A DNA stretch of 64,000 bases from an uncultured Ruminococcus sp. (GTDB taxonomy: Bacteria > Bacillota > Clostridia > Lachnospirales > Lachnospiraceae), in NCBI GenBank assembly GCA_900541505.1, contig UQKK01000010.1, forward strand, positions 1 to 64,000, in the 5' to 3' direction. The notes below the pieces were generated by a model that did no database searches, had not been told where the DNA came from, and saw only the letters and a list, made by a program, of their open reading frames with translations. Positions 1 through 9,168 of this stretch are shown in pieces (position 1 is the first letter of the stretch; every line of letters starts with the position of its first letter). A program made the position numbers and the translations under genes.

Positions 1-150
1 CAGAGAACAGAAAAGGATAGCATGTATGAACTGTCCGCAAAAAATGACCGACTGAGGGAGAACAGCATGGAGGGAATATACACACATACTGTGAAATATG
101 GGAAAAAAGAATATCATATCCTGGGAATAAAATCTCAGGAAGAGACATAG
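1..150 (+). CDS. C-terminal end of an unidentified upstream gene
   Basis: An open frame runs in from the left edge in frame 1 and stops at TAG 148-150, giving about 49 residues that end in KSQEET. The tail is hydrophilic and shows no motif I recognise, so the product is unknown. It is followed by about 100 bases before the amidohydrolase gene, so it could be the upstream regulator or another part of the sugar locus, but nothing seen here proves that. Confidence 0.5.
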   Translation, partial: QRTEKDSMYELSAKNDRLRENSMEGIYTHTVKYGKKEYHILGIKSQEET

Positions 151-249
151 TGCCATATTTGGATTCCTTTGTGTTATGTCCAAATCAGAGGGAAAAGTTA
201 TAATTGAATTAAATAAATTATCGGTAATTTATAAGAGAAGGAGGACATT

Positions 250-1473
250 ATGGATTTTTCAAAAATACCCTGTTTTGACAATCATGCACATTCTATTGAC
301 GGAAGTCAAAAGAGCATTACACCATTTGAGTTTCTCAAAGGATATCAGGCATTAAAAGACCGGACAACACCGGCGAGCGGAGATTTAAGAGACCCCTTGT
401 ACGGGGGATTTTCCGATGAACTGATTCTGCATACAAAGAGTACAGGGGTAGTATATTCAACAATTTGCCATCTGGCAAGGCTGTTTGGGTGTGAGCCGGT
501 CCTTGAAAGGGTGATTGAAAGACGAAACCAATATGTGGAGGAGTATGGGATACAAAAGTATACGCAGATGTTGTATTCGGAAGGTAAACTGATAGGAGGA
601 GTCTTAGAAACAGATAACCCGATTGGCGAGGATGTAGAGGACAAGCTGCCGGGATTCCAGGCATTTCGGCTCTATTCCTTTGACCATCAGCTTTTCAAAA
701 TCCTGAAAGAGACAGAGAGTTATGATGAACTGTTGGAACAGTTTATAACAGAGACAAAATGTACTTTTGAAGATTCGCATTATACGGGAATCAAATGCCA
801 TCTCTCAGAAGTCTTCTCACACAGCGAGGCACGGCCTGTTTACAGGGAGGAGGCAAGAAAGGTATTTGCCGCTGCCAAAGCCATGGGAAGAGAAGAACTG
901 AAGACTTTATATCTGGCACTTCTGACGGAGACAATGTTACTGTGTCAGGAACTGGATGTCCCGCTTCATATCCATTCGGGAATCACCGGACATTCCACCT
1001 ATTTGGGAGAGCCGGGTATCGCCGGGCAGGTTACAGTAAAGCAGGGGAGTATGTTTGATGGTGAGCCTTTTGCACTGTCATTGTTCCTGACAAATCCGGA
1101 GTTCCGCAATACAAAGGTTGTTTTCCTTCATGGAGGATATCCGTGGCTGAGGAATCTTTCGATGATGGCTGCGTTTTTCCCTAACGTGTATATTGATATG
1201 TCCTGTGCGTTGTCATGGACTTCCCTTGCCAGTGAGAGAACATTAGAGGAACTGATGAGCTATGCTCCATTTACAAAGATTGTCGTAGGGAGCGGACAGG
1301 GCGGCATTCCGGAAAAAGGATGGATGGCAGCGAAGACAGCGAGAAACGCGCTGACCTCTGTATTGAACAGGGCAGTAGAAAATGGATTCATGTCAGAAGA
1401 ACAGGCAACTGAGACGGCAGAAAATATACTGTATAAAAATGCTTTGAGGCTACACAAACATTTTCACGTATGA
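250..1473 (+). CDS. Amidohydrolase family 2 / FluG-like metal-dependent hydrolase
   Basis: A 407-residue cytoplasmic protein of the TIM-barrel amidohydrolase type. Visible landmarks are the first-strand metal motif DNHAH (residues 10-14), HIHSG (240-244) and FLHGGYPW with H294. The last-strand loop reads VVGSGQG (346-352); most relatives carry an Asp where S348-G349 stand, so the acid/base residue may be missing or displaced. AAGGAGG lies just before the ATG. The ABC importer follows 16 bases later, so the gene is probably first in that operon. Some family members hydrolyse sugar lactones, which would suit a sugar locus, but the substrate cannot be read from the sequence. Confidence 0.75.
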   Translation: MDFSKIPCFDNHAHSIDGSQKSITPFEFLKGYQALKDRTTPASGDLRDPLYGGFSDELILHTKSTGVVYSTICHLARLFGCEPVLERVIERRNQYVEEYGIQKYTQMLYSEGKLIGGVLETDNPIGEDVEDKLPGFQAFRLYSFDHQLFKILKETESYDELLEQFITETKCTFEDSHYTGIKCHLSEVFSHSEARPVYREEARKVFAAAKAMGREELKTLYLALLTETMLLCQELDVPLHIHSGITGHSTYLGEPGIAGQVTVKQGSMFDGEPFALSLFLTNPEFRNTKVVFLHGGYPWLRNLSMMAAFFPNVYIDMSCALSWTSLASERTLEELMSYAPFTKIVVGSGQGGIPEKGWMAAKTARNALTSVLNRAVENGFMSEEQATETAENILYKNALRLHKHFHV

Positions 1474-1489
1474 AAAGGAGGAAACGTTT

Positions 1490-2809
1490 ATGAAGATGAA
1501 AAAGAGGGTACTGGCGGCAGCGATGGCGATGGTCATGACAATGGGTCTGGCTGCCTGCGGAAGCGGAGGCGAGGATGCAGGTACAACATCAGATGGAAAA
1601 GTAAAGATTACTCTGATGGAATGGGACAGCGGTGTGGACAATGCCAAAAAAGAATGGGAAATCTTCCTTGAAACATTCCCGGAATACAAAGATAAAGTAG
1701 AGATTGAGGTCGTAACAGGCGGAAGCGGACCGATTGATATCATGGAAACTATGCGGAAGATGGTGGCTTCCGGAGAGACAGATGAGATGCCGGATATCAT
1801 TACCTGTAACTGGGCGCAGGTGCCGGAATACTACGAGATGGATATCATCAGAGATGTTTCGGATGTATACGACGAAAAAGGGGATGAAATCTTAACCGGT
1901 GTCAAGAACCTTATGCAATATGAAGACCAGTATATGGGCTTCCCTGCTGAAGTTAAGACAAAGATTTGGGCGTACAGAAAGGATATGTTTGAAGCGGCAG
2001 GAGTTGACCCCAATGCGTGCAAGACAGTGGATGATTTGATTGAAGCGGGGAAGAAAATCCAGGAAGTGTATCCGGATTCCTATATTGAAAACTATACAGA
2101 AGTTCCCCAGGGATACGATTTGTTCGCATATTTTACAGGTAACGGCGCAAGATTGGCGGATGAGGATGGCAATTATATCTGTGCATCTGACCCCGGTGTG
2201 AGAGATGCATTTGAATTTTATACAAAGATGAGAGAATCCGGGGTAGTCAGCACAACAATCCAGGATTTCTCTGAAGAGTGGTATGCGGCTTTAAATGACG
2301 GGACCATATGTTCACAGGTATTGGCAGGATGGCTTACTTCTAACCATCTTCCAAATCAGTGCCCGGACCTTGCAGGGAAATGGGGATTAGCGCTCTGGCC
2401 GGAAGAGATAGCTGCCGGTTCCGAATCAGGCGCAAAATTGATGATGGTAAATGATTTGAGCCCGGATGCAGACCTCTGTGTAGAGCTTCTGACAAAATTC
2501 TGCTACACGGAAGAGAGTGCCAGCGCCCTGTTCCACAGCGAAAGAGGAATTATCCCTTATCTGAAATCCTGTGCAGAGAGCGATGAGTTCCTTGTTGCAA
2601 ATGACTATTACGGAGTAGACAGAATGGAAACAGAATTTAAGGCTATGGAATTGCTGAGTGTATATCCTTATACGCCGAACTCTTCACTGGAAGAGACAAT
2701 TATCGTAAGGTATCTGGGAGAATATCTGTCCGGTACCATGGATTTGGATACCGCGCTTCAGACGGCGGAAGATGAGATGAAAGCACAGATAGGGAATGCA
2801 TACGATTAA
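1490..2809 (+). CDS. Sugar ABC transporter substrate-binding lipoprotein
   Basis: A 439-residue extracytoplasmic solute-binding protein. The N-terminus has a lysine-rich head, a hydrophobic stretch and the lipobox LAAC with C23 as the lipidation site, followed by a Gly/Ser/Asp linker. The mature part fits family-1 sugar-binding proteins. Two matching permease genes follow, but no ATPase gene is present, so the importer probably borrows a shared MsmX-type ATPase encoded elsewhere. GGAGG lies 5 to 9 bases before ATG 1490; ATG 1496 is an equally possible start. Given the downstream GH112 phosphorylase, the ligand is plausibly a galactose-containing disaccharide; this is inference from context only. 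Confidence 0.9.
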   Translation: MKMKKRVLAAAMAMVMTMGLAACGSGGEDAGTTSDGKVKITLMEWDSGVDNAKKEWEIFLETFPEYKDKVEIEVVTGGSGPIDIMETMRKMVASGETDEMPDIITCNWAQVPEYYEMDIIRDVSDVYDEKGDEILTGVKNLMQYEDQYMGFPAEVKTKIWAYRKDMFEAAGVDPNACKTVDDLIEAGKKIQEVYPDSYIENYTEVPQGYDLFAYFTGNGARLADEDGNYICASDPGVRDAFEFYTKMRESGVVSTTIQDFSEEWYAALNDGTICSQVLAGWLTSNHLPNQCPDLAGKWGLALWPEEIAAGSESGAKLMMVNDLSPDADLCVELLTKFCYTEESASALFHSERGIIPYLKSCAESDEFLVANDYYGVDRMETEFKAMELLSVYPYTPNSSLEETIIVRYLGEYLSGTMDLDTALQTAEDEMKAQIGNAYD

Positions 2810-2825
2810 CGCAGAATAGAAATCG

Positions 2826-2862
2826 GATATCGGCTTTGCACTTAGCTGCAAAGTCGATATTT
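2826..2862 (+). terminator. Long hairpin between binding-protein and permease genes
   Basis: GATATCGGCTTTGCA (2826-2840) pairs with TGCAAAGTCGATATT (2847-2861) around a 6-base loop, with wobble pairs, and is followed by TTCTTAAAAA. The U tract is poor, so this looks more like an RNA-processing or partial-termination hairpin. Such structures commonly raise binding-protein expression above that of the permeases. Confidence 0.6.
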
Positions 2863-2908
2863 CTTAAAAATGATAAAACCGCTCTTGGAACAGGAGGTAC
2901 AGACTGGA

Positions 2909-3799
2909 ATGAAGAAGAGAAAAGCAGGAAATAGAGCCGACAGAGGATTTGTGCTGTTTCTATTGGTGCCGTTTTTTTTACTGCATTTGATATTTACCGT
3001 GGTCCCAGCAATCTATTCATTTATCTTGAGTTTTTTTAAATATCGGGGTTATGGGGAAGCGACATTTGTCGGATTAGATAACTATAAAAATCTCCTCAGT
3101 ATGGGGTCTACCTGGCGGCAGATGGGAAATACGATGATTTATTATATCTCGCATCTGATACCATGTCTGGTTGTCGGATTTATATTGGCATATGCTGTTT
3201 ACAGTATGGTAGGGAAAAAGGCGCAGAGAGTGTATAAGCCGATTTTTTATCTGCCCCAGCTCTGTGCGACTGTGGCGGCATCGATGGTCTTTGGCGTGAT
3301 ATTCGGGACGAATATCGGAGTGGTCAATCAGCTGCTGGGAACAGCAATCCCATTTCTGACAAATTTGAATTATATAAAGATACCGGTCATTGTTTTGATT
3401 ATCTGGCGGACCATGGGATGGTACTTTTTGATATTACTCTCCGGGATGAGTACAGTCAGCACGGATTTGGTGGAAGCGGCAAGACTGGATGGGGCGAGCA
3501 GACTTAAGCAGATACGCTATGTGATTCTCCCTGTCATGAAGCCAATCATTTCTTTTTTGATTATTACAGAGACCATGTCTTCGATAAAGATATATACAGA
3601 GCCTGCACTTGTAACGAATAATGTCACAGCTACATCAATACCGATTGCGGCAGCGCCTTTTGTCAATGTGATTGTCAGTAATCTGGACGGCGGACAGTTC
3701 GGTATGGCATCTGCCGCGGGGTGGATATTGTTTGCAGTGATATTATTGTTTACACTGGTTTATATGATTGTGTTCAATGAAAGAGGAGGGGTCAGATGA
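2909..3799 (+). CDS. Sugar ABC transporter permease (MalF-like)
   Basis: A 296-residue inner-membrane permease with about six hydrophobic segments. The cytoplasmic EAA loop appears as EAARLDGASRLKQIRYVILP, which docks the ATPase. I place the start at ATG 2909 and not the upstream in-frame ATG 2870, because AGGAGGT (2892-2898) sits 10 bases before 2909 and the extra 13 residues look unlike coding sequence. Its stop codon overlaps the start of the next permease as ATGA, indicating translational coupling. Confidence 0.92.
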   Translation: MKKRKAGNRADRGFVLFLLVPFFLLHLIFTVVPAIYSFILSFFKYRGYGEATFVGLDNYKNLLSMGSTWRQMGNTMIYYISHLIPCLVVGFILAYAVYSMVGKKAQRVYKPIFYLPQLCATVAASMVFGVIFGTNIGVVNQLLGTAIPFLTNLNYIKIPVIVLIIWRTMGWYFLILLSGMSTVSTDLVEAARLDGASRLKQIRYVILPVMKPIISFLIITETMSSIKIYTEPALVTNNVTATSIPIAAAPFVNVIVSNLDGGQFGMASAAGWILFAVILLFTLVYMIVFNERGGVR

Positions 3800-4629
3800 A
3801 GAAAAAGGCAGGCAGGCTTACCCTGCATATAATTTTGATATTTTTTTCTTTTATAACCCTGTATCCGTTTTTTATCATGTTCGCAGGGGCATTTAAAACA
3901 TCGTCGGAATTGACCGTGAATGCTTCGGGATGGCCGATACATTTTACCCTGGAAAATTTTTCGAGGCTTTTAAACTATAATTCGCATATTATATCGAGGA
4001 CATTTTTTAACGCGATTTTTGTATCCCTTGTATCCACGGTTATTATTTTGATTTTGGCCTCTCTCGCGGGTTATGCTTTCGCAAAATTTAAATTTCGCTT
4101 CAAAAGAGGATTATTCATTTTTTTCCTGGCAACCATGATGCTGCCAATGGAAGTAAATATGACACCGCTCTTTATCATGTTCTCCAAGCTGCACTGGCTG
4201 AATTCCTATCAGGTACAGATACTGCCGGGAATCGCTAATGTGCTGGCAATGTACATGTATAAGCAATATATGGAGGGACTGCCGGATTCTGTCATGGAAT
4301 CCGCATACTTGGACGGAGCAGGAAGATGGACTGTGTATACCAGGATAGTCATGCCAATGGTAAAACCTGCCACAAGTGCGCTGGCAATCATCATGTTTCT
4401 TGGAAAATGGAATGATTATTTAATGCCGCGTACGATGATTACAAAACAGGAGTATATGCCTATCATGGTAATACTGCCTACCCTGAGTGATACGGGAACC
4501 AGCTATGTTATACCATGGGAGCTCATTTTCGCGGGATGTGTATTGATAACAATTCCGCTTTTGATTGTATTTTTTATTTTCCAGGATAAGTTTATGAGCA
4601 GTGTGGTAATGGGCGCGGTAAAAGAGTAA
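3796..4629 (+). CDS. Sugar ABC transporter permease (MalG-like)
   Basis: A 277-residue partner permease with about six membrane segments. The EAA loop reads ESAYLDGAGRWTVYTRIVMP, typical of carbohydrate importers of the MalG group. It overlaps the preceding permease by four bases and is followed 26 bases later by an aldo/keto reductase. Together with the binding protein it forms a complete importer apart from the nucleotide-binding subunit, which is absent from the locus. Confidence 0.93.
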   Translation: MKKKAGRLTLHIILIFFSFITLYPFFIMFAGAFKTSSELTVNASGWPIHFTLENFSRLLNYNSHIISRTFFNAIFVSLVSTVIILILASLAGYAFAKFKFRFKRGLFIFFLATMMLPMEVNMTPLFIMFSKLHWLNSYQVQILPGIANVLAMYMYKQYMEGLPDSVMESAYLDGAGRWTVYTRIVMPMVKPATSALAIIMFLGKWNDYLMPRTMITKQEYMPIMVILPTLSDTGTSYVIPWELIFAGCVLITIPLLIVFFIFQDKFMSSVVMGAVKE

Positions 4630-4655
4630 CTGAGAAATAGGGAGAGAACAAACAT

Positions 4656-5678
4656 ATGGATAAAGTGTACAGGGCGGATGAAAAACGTTATCGGGAAATG
4701 GAGTACATAAGGTGTGGGGAAAGCGGACTGAAACTTCCTCTTCTTTCTCTGGGATTGTGGCACAATTTTGGGATACGCAATGATTTCGAGACTATGAAAA
4801 ATATGTGTATTACAGCATTTGACCACGGTATCACACATTTTGACCTGGCAAATAATTACGGACCGGAACCGGGAAGTGCAGAAGAAAACTTTGGAAGAAT
4901 ACTTCATTCAGATTTTCAGGCTTATAGAGATGAACTGATTATCAGCACAAAAGCAGGATATGATATGTGGGAAGGTCCCTATGGAAGCTGGGGGAGCAGA
5001 AAACATCTCATTGCCAGTCTGGAGCAGAGTTTAAAGCGTCTGAAATGTGATTATGTTGATATCTTTTATCATCACCGGATGGATAAACGTACTCCTTTGG
5101 AAGAAACCATGGAAACGCTTGCTTATCTCGTGAAAAGCGGAAAAGCGTTGTATATAGGTATATCAAATTATGACGAGGAATATACCTCAAAGGCAGTAAA
5201 AATTCTGAAAGAACTGGGATGTCCCTGTGTTGTGAACCAGAGGCGATATTCCATTTTAGACAGGACCATCGAGGAAGATGGAGTGAAAGGGTTTGCCAGG
5301 GAGCATGGAATTGGGGTTATTGCCTTTAGTCCGCTTGCACAGGGACTTCTAACGGACAAATATTTAACCGGGATACCGGATAACAGCAGGATGGCAAAAG
5401 ACCCTCGCTTTCTGACGAGAAAATGTCTGACAGAGGAGAAGCTGTCGCAGATTCGCAGACTGAATGAGATTGCAAAGAGAAGAGGACAGACACTGGCACA
5501 GATGGCGCTGGCATGGGTTGTAAAAGACAAGGAGATATGCAGTGCATTGATTGGTGCCTCTTCTCCGGAACAAATATTGGAAAACATGAAGATTCTCGGA
5601 AAACATACATTTTCCGAGGCGGAATTACAAGAGATTGACAAAATCAGCAGAGGATGCGGACAAGGAGAGAAGACATGA
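4656..5678 (+). CDS. Aldo/keto reductase (YghZ-like)
   Basis: A 340-residue NADPH-type oxidoreductase of the aldo/keto reductase superfamily. The expected barrel signatures are present: DLANNYGPEPGSAEENFG with the likely catalytic Tyr, ISTKAGYDMW with the Lys, and DIFYHHR with the His. Length and opening (GESGLKLPLLSLGLW) match the YghZ / L-glyceraldehyde-3-phosphate reductase branch. Its stop overlaps the next start (ATGA at 5675-5678). In this sugar locus it could reduce a sugar aldehyde or oxidise an aldose to its lactone; the direction cannot be told from the sequence. Confidence 0.85.
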   Translation: MDKVYRADEKRYREMEYIRCGESGLKLPLLSLGLWHNFGIRNDFETMKNMCITAFDHGITHFDLANNYGPEPGSAEENFGRILHSDFQAYRDELIISTKAGYDMWEGPYGSWGSRKHLIASLEQSLKRLKCDYVDIFYHHRMDKRTPLEETMETLAYLVKSGKALYIGISNYDEEYTSKAVKILKELGCPCVVNQRRYSILDRTIEEDGVKGFAREHGIGVIAFSPLAQGLLTDKYLTGIPDNSRMAKDPRFLTRKCLTEEKLSQIRRLNEIAKRRGQTLAQMALAWVVKDKEICSALIGASSPEQILENMKILGKHTFSEAELQEIDKISRGCGQGEKT

Positions 5679-6838
5679 TACATACATTTTTGATGCCGGA
5701 AATGATTCTGTCAGGCGATGATGTCATTGTAAAAGGGATAGAGCAGCTGCCTGAATCTTTAGAAAAAGCATTTATCGTGACCGCAAAATGTAATGTGGAA
5801 CTCGGTTTTATCGAACCGTTTACAAAGATTCTGGAAAAAACGGGACGCGACTGGTATATCTATGACGGAGTGAACAATGAACCTACGGACGAGATGGTCG
5901 GGCAGGGCGCAGAACTCTGCCGCCGGGAAGCATGTGACTTTTTAATCGCTATCGGAGGGGGCAGTGTTCTGGATGTGATGAAGGCAATCGGACTTATCCT
6001 GTCCAATTCCGGTGAGATAGCAGATTATATGGGAACAGGGACGGCGATTGAGAAGCCGCCTTTTATGGTCGCTGTCCCGACTACGGCAGGGACTGGGTCT
6101 GAGGCGACACAATTTACGATTATCACAGATACGAAAAGAGATATCAAGATGCTGATTGGGGCAAAAGAACTGATTCCGGACCTTGTGTTGCTGCATCCGG
6201 AATTTACAATGACCGCACCTGCAAATGTAACGGTTTCATCTGGGCTGGATGCGCTGATTCATGCCATAGAGGCGTTTTTGTCGAAAAAGGCACAGCCTCT
6301 GACAGATACGTTTGCGTTGTCTGCAATCCAGAGGATTTTTCAGTATTTGCCTGAGGTATTAAAAGACAGTTCTGATAAAGAGGCGAGAAAGCAGATGTCC
6401 TATGCTGCGCTGGAGGCAGGCATCGCTTTTAATAATTCTTCTGTTACCCTGATTCATGGCATGAGCCGCCCCATAGGGGCATTGTTCCACGTTCCGCATG
6501 GGCTTGCCAATGCTATGCTGTTGGAGGAGTGTATGGCATTTATGGCAGACAGCTCATATCAGAGACTGGAAATCATGGCTGAAACAATCAAAGCGGCAGA
6601 CAGCCGGAAAGAGAAACGAGAGAATGCGGAGAGATTTTTATCCAGAGTGAAGGAACTGTGTACAGTATGTAAAGTGCCTGCCCTCAGGGAGTATGGGATT
6701 GACAGAGAAGAGTTTTTAAACCTGACAGATAAAATGGCAGAAGATGCATTGGCCAGTGGAAGTCCGCAAAATTTGAGGAAATCTGTAAAGAAATCAGATA
6801 TAATACGGATATATAAAAAACTCTGGGAAAACGCATAA
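5675..6838 (+). CDS. Iron-containing alcohol dehydrogenase
   Basis: A 387-residue group III (iron-dependent) dehydrogenase. Visible are the NAD-binding GGGSVLDVMKAIGL, the GTGSEATQFTIITD segment, and the metal-ligand region DALIHAIEAF followed by HGMSRPIGALFHVPHG. I start at ATG 5675, which overlaps the TGA of the aldo/keto reductase and has AAGGAGAG just upstream; the in-frame ATG 5654 lies inside the previous gene without a ribosome site. It probably disposes of an aldehyde from the sugar pathway, in the manner of lactaldehyde reductase, but the substrate is inferred. Confidence 0.88.
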   Translation: MIHTFLMPEMILSGDDVIVKGIEQLPESLEKAFIVTAKCNVELGFIEPFTKILEKTGRDWYIYDGVNNEPTDEMVGQGAELCRREACDFLIAIGGGSVLDVMKAIGLILSNSGEIADYMGTGTAIEKPPFMVAVPTTAGTGSEATQFTIITDTKRDIKMLIGAKELIPDLVLLHPEFTMTAPANVTVSSGLDALIHAIEAFLSKKAQPLTDTFALSAIQRIFQYLPEVLKDSSDKEARKQMSYAALEAGIAFNNSSVTLIHGMSRPIGALFHVPHGLANAMLLEECMAFMADSSYQRLEIMAETIKAADSRKEKRENAERFLSRVKELCTVCKVPALREYGIDREEFLNLTDKMAEDALASGSPQNLRKSVKKSDIIRIYKKLWENA

Positions 6839-6866
6839 ATGGCGATAATGTAAAGGGAGGTACATT

Positions 6867-9038
6867 ATGAAAAAGAAAAGTGGTGACACGGGCGGATTCA
6901 CGCTGCCGGGAGAGGCGGGATACGAGACCCTGACTTTAGAGCTTGCGGATAAATGGGGAGCTGACGTTATTCGAGACAGCGATGGGACAGAACTGTCTCC
7001 GGAGATTTTAGAGGCGGGATATGATATTTATTCGACAATCTGTATTATCCGAAATCATAATGAATGGGCGGCAAAGAACAGGGATAAACTGCAGCAGACA
7101 TTTTTGACAACACAGCCAATCGTAGCGCAGTCGGAAGAACTGGAGATATTTCTGCTTGAAGAGTATTCTAAAGAACAGTTCGAGATAAACGAAACGGCGC
7201 AGTCTATAGAGTACTGGCAGGTCTTTGACCGTACGACGGATACGCCCCTGGAGAGAGAAAGCTGGATATATGACGAAAAGGGCCAGTGTGTGAAAATAAA
7301 AGGAGCCAGCCTGTGGCACAAATATACCGTCTCTTTTCTGGCATACAGAATTTGGGAAGAGATTTCCATGTATAATCATAAAACCAATGATTGGAAGAAA
7401 GAGCATTTGATGCAGATTGACCCCAGATATGGAGAAGTACGGGAATATATGAAATCATGGCTCATTCAATGGTGTGAAGAACATCCCCATACAACCGTGG
7501 TACGTTTTACTTCTCTGTTTTATAATTTTGTCTGGATATGGGGAGGTTCGAAAAGAAGGGAAAACTGGTTTACAGATTGGGCATCTTACGACTTTACAGT
7601 AAGCCCGGAGGCTTTGAAGGAGTTTGAAAAGTGCTATGGATATAAAATGACGGCGGAAGATTTTATCAATCAGGGGAAACTGCACGTGACCCACATGCCG
7701 GGAAACAAGAAAAAAGCAGATTGGATGGAATTTATCCATAAATTTGTTACTTCGTTTGCAAAAGAACTGGTGGATATCGTTCATGAGTATGGAAAAAAGG
7801 CATATGTCTTTTATGATGACAGTTGGGTGGGAATGGAGCCGTATGGAGCACATTTTACAGACATTGGATTTGACGGCATTATTAAATGTGTCTTTAATGG
7901 ATATGAAGCGAGATTGTGCAGCGGTGTTGACACAAAAGTACATGAGTTGAGACTGCATCCTTATTTGTTCCCGACTGGCGTTGACGGGTCTCCCAGCTTC
8001 CTGGAAGGAGGAAATCCGGCGAAGGAAGCGCAGAAATACTGGAAATCCGTAAGGCGGGCGCTTTTGCGGGCTCCGGTGGAGCGTATCGGTCTGGGAGGCT
8101 ATCTGCATCTGGTGGAGAAAAAGCCGGACTTTGTTGCGTATATTGCAGAGATAGCAGACGAATTTAGGAAAATCAGGAACCTCCATGAGGACAGCAGACC
8201 GATGGAGCTTAAGCCCAGAGTGGGAATCCTGCACTACTGGGGAAAGTTAAGGTCGTGGACGTTGTCAGGACATTTTCACGAGACGTACATGCATGATTTA
8301 ATCCATATCAACGAGAGTCTGTCAGGGCTTCCGTTTTCTGTATCATTTCTGGATTTTGAAGATGTAAGGAAAGGGAGACTGTCAGAGGTTGACGTCATTA
8401 TAAACGCGGGTTATGCAGGGAGCGCCTGGAGCGGCGGGGATGTTTGGAGAGACAGCGATATTGTAGAGATTCTGACCAAGTGGGTGTTTGAAGGCGGAAC
8501 ATTCATAGGCGTAAATGAGCCCTCTGCTGTTTACGGATATGATACGTATTTCCGTATGGCACCTATTTTGGGAGTGGATGAGGACCGGGGCGAGAGAATC
8601 TGTCACGGTCGATGGGAAGCGGAAAAAGCTGAGATATCAGGACTGATTCCAGTGAATGCACAGGTACGTAAAAAAGAACATATTTATCTGACTGATGGAA
8701 AGGCAAAGGTTCTTAAGGAGGAAGATGGAATTCCTACGCTTACTATATATGAAGCCGGAAAAGGAATGGGAATCTATATGGGAGGTTATGAATTGACGCA
8801 GGAAAACACCAGGATGCTGCAGAACTTGATTTTGTATGGTGCGAAAGAACCTCTTTGCCAGGATGGGATTCCAGATAATCTGTACACAGAGTGCGCCTTC
8901 TTTTTAGATAAGGGAGTGGGGATTGTGATAAATAATTCCGATAAGGCGCAGAGGACAAGTGTGAGATATCAGGGCAGAGAGTGGGAGATGGAGCTTCCGC
9001 CCTATGGCAGCAAATTCATTGATTTGTATCAAGACTGA
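6867..9038 (+). CDS. GH112 beta-D-galactoside phosphorylase (LNB/GNB or Gal-rhamnose type)
   Basis: A 723-residue cytoplasmic phosphorylase of glycoside hydrolase family 112. The opening GGFTLPGEAGYETLTLE, the stretch WGADVIRDSDGTELSPEI and WHKYTVSFLAYRIW are family hallmarks. FYDDSWVGMEPY matches the segment that carries the catalytic Asp in characterised enzymes. The family splits galactosyl-beta-1,3-N-acetylhexosamines, or galactosyl-beta-1,4-L-rhamnose in some clostridia, giving galactose-1-phosphate. I cannot separate these by eye. No N-acetylhexosamine kinase and no rhamnose isomerase lie nearby; the two alcohol/aldehyde oxidoreductases lean slightly toward a deoxysugar acceptor. Confidence 0.9.
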   Translation: MKKKSGDTGGFTLPGEAGYETLTLELADKWGADVIRDSDGTELSPEILEAGYDIYSTICIIRNHNEWAAKNRDKLQQTFLTTQPIVAQSEELEIFLLEEYSKEQFEINETAQSIEYWQVFDRTTDTPLERESWIYDEKGQCVKIKGASLWHKYTVSFLAYRIWEEISMYNHKTNDWKKEHLMQIDPRYGEVREYMKSWLIQWCEEHPHTTVVRFTSLFYNFVWIWGGSKRRENWFTDWASYDFTVSPEALKEFEKCYGYKMTAEDFINQGKLHVTHMPGNKKKADWMEFIHKFVTSFAKELVDIVHEYGKKAYVFYDDSWVGMEPYGAHFTDIGFDGIIKCVFNGYEARLCSGVDTKVHELRLHPYLFPTGVDGSPSFLEGGNPAKEAQKYWKSVRRALLRAPVERIGLGGYLHLVEKKPDFVAYIAEIADEFRKIRNLHEDSRPMELKPRVGILHYWGKLRSWTLSGHFHETYMHDLIHINESLSGLPFSVSFLDFEDVRKGRLSEVDVIINAGYAGSAWSGGDVWRDSDIVEILTKWVFEGGTFIGVNEPSAVYGYDTYFRMAPILGVDEDRGERICHGRWEAEKAEISGLIPVNAQVRKKEHIYLTDGKAKVLKEEDGIPTLTIYEAGKGMGIYMGGYELTQENTRMLQNLILYGAKEPLCQDGIPDNLYTECAFFLDKGVGIVINNSDKAQRTSVRYQGREWEMELPPYGSKFIDLYQD

Positions 9039-9100
9039 GGAGCGAGGCAAAAAGTACTCCGTGCAGGATGTGCGCGAGTGCGAATAGGTGTCGCCAAAGC

Positions 9101-9138
9101 AACCTCGCCCGGAACTTAAGCTCCGGGCGAGGTTGTTT
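9101..9138. terminator. Strong bidirectional-looking terminator hairpin
   Basis: AACCTCGCCCGGA (9101-9113) and TCCGGGCGAGGTT (9122-9134) form a perfect 13-bp stem with an 8-base loop. It lies between the convergent GH112 gene and rqcH, and A/T at the stem ends could serve either strand. Confidence 0.75.
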
Positions 9139-9168
9139 AGCAGTGAAAACTCAGTCTGCGATGGAAAG

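Noticed and set aside
2870..2908. Upstream start for the MalF-like permease
   Set aside because: No ribosome site; AGGAGGT at 2892 serves ATG 2909.
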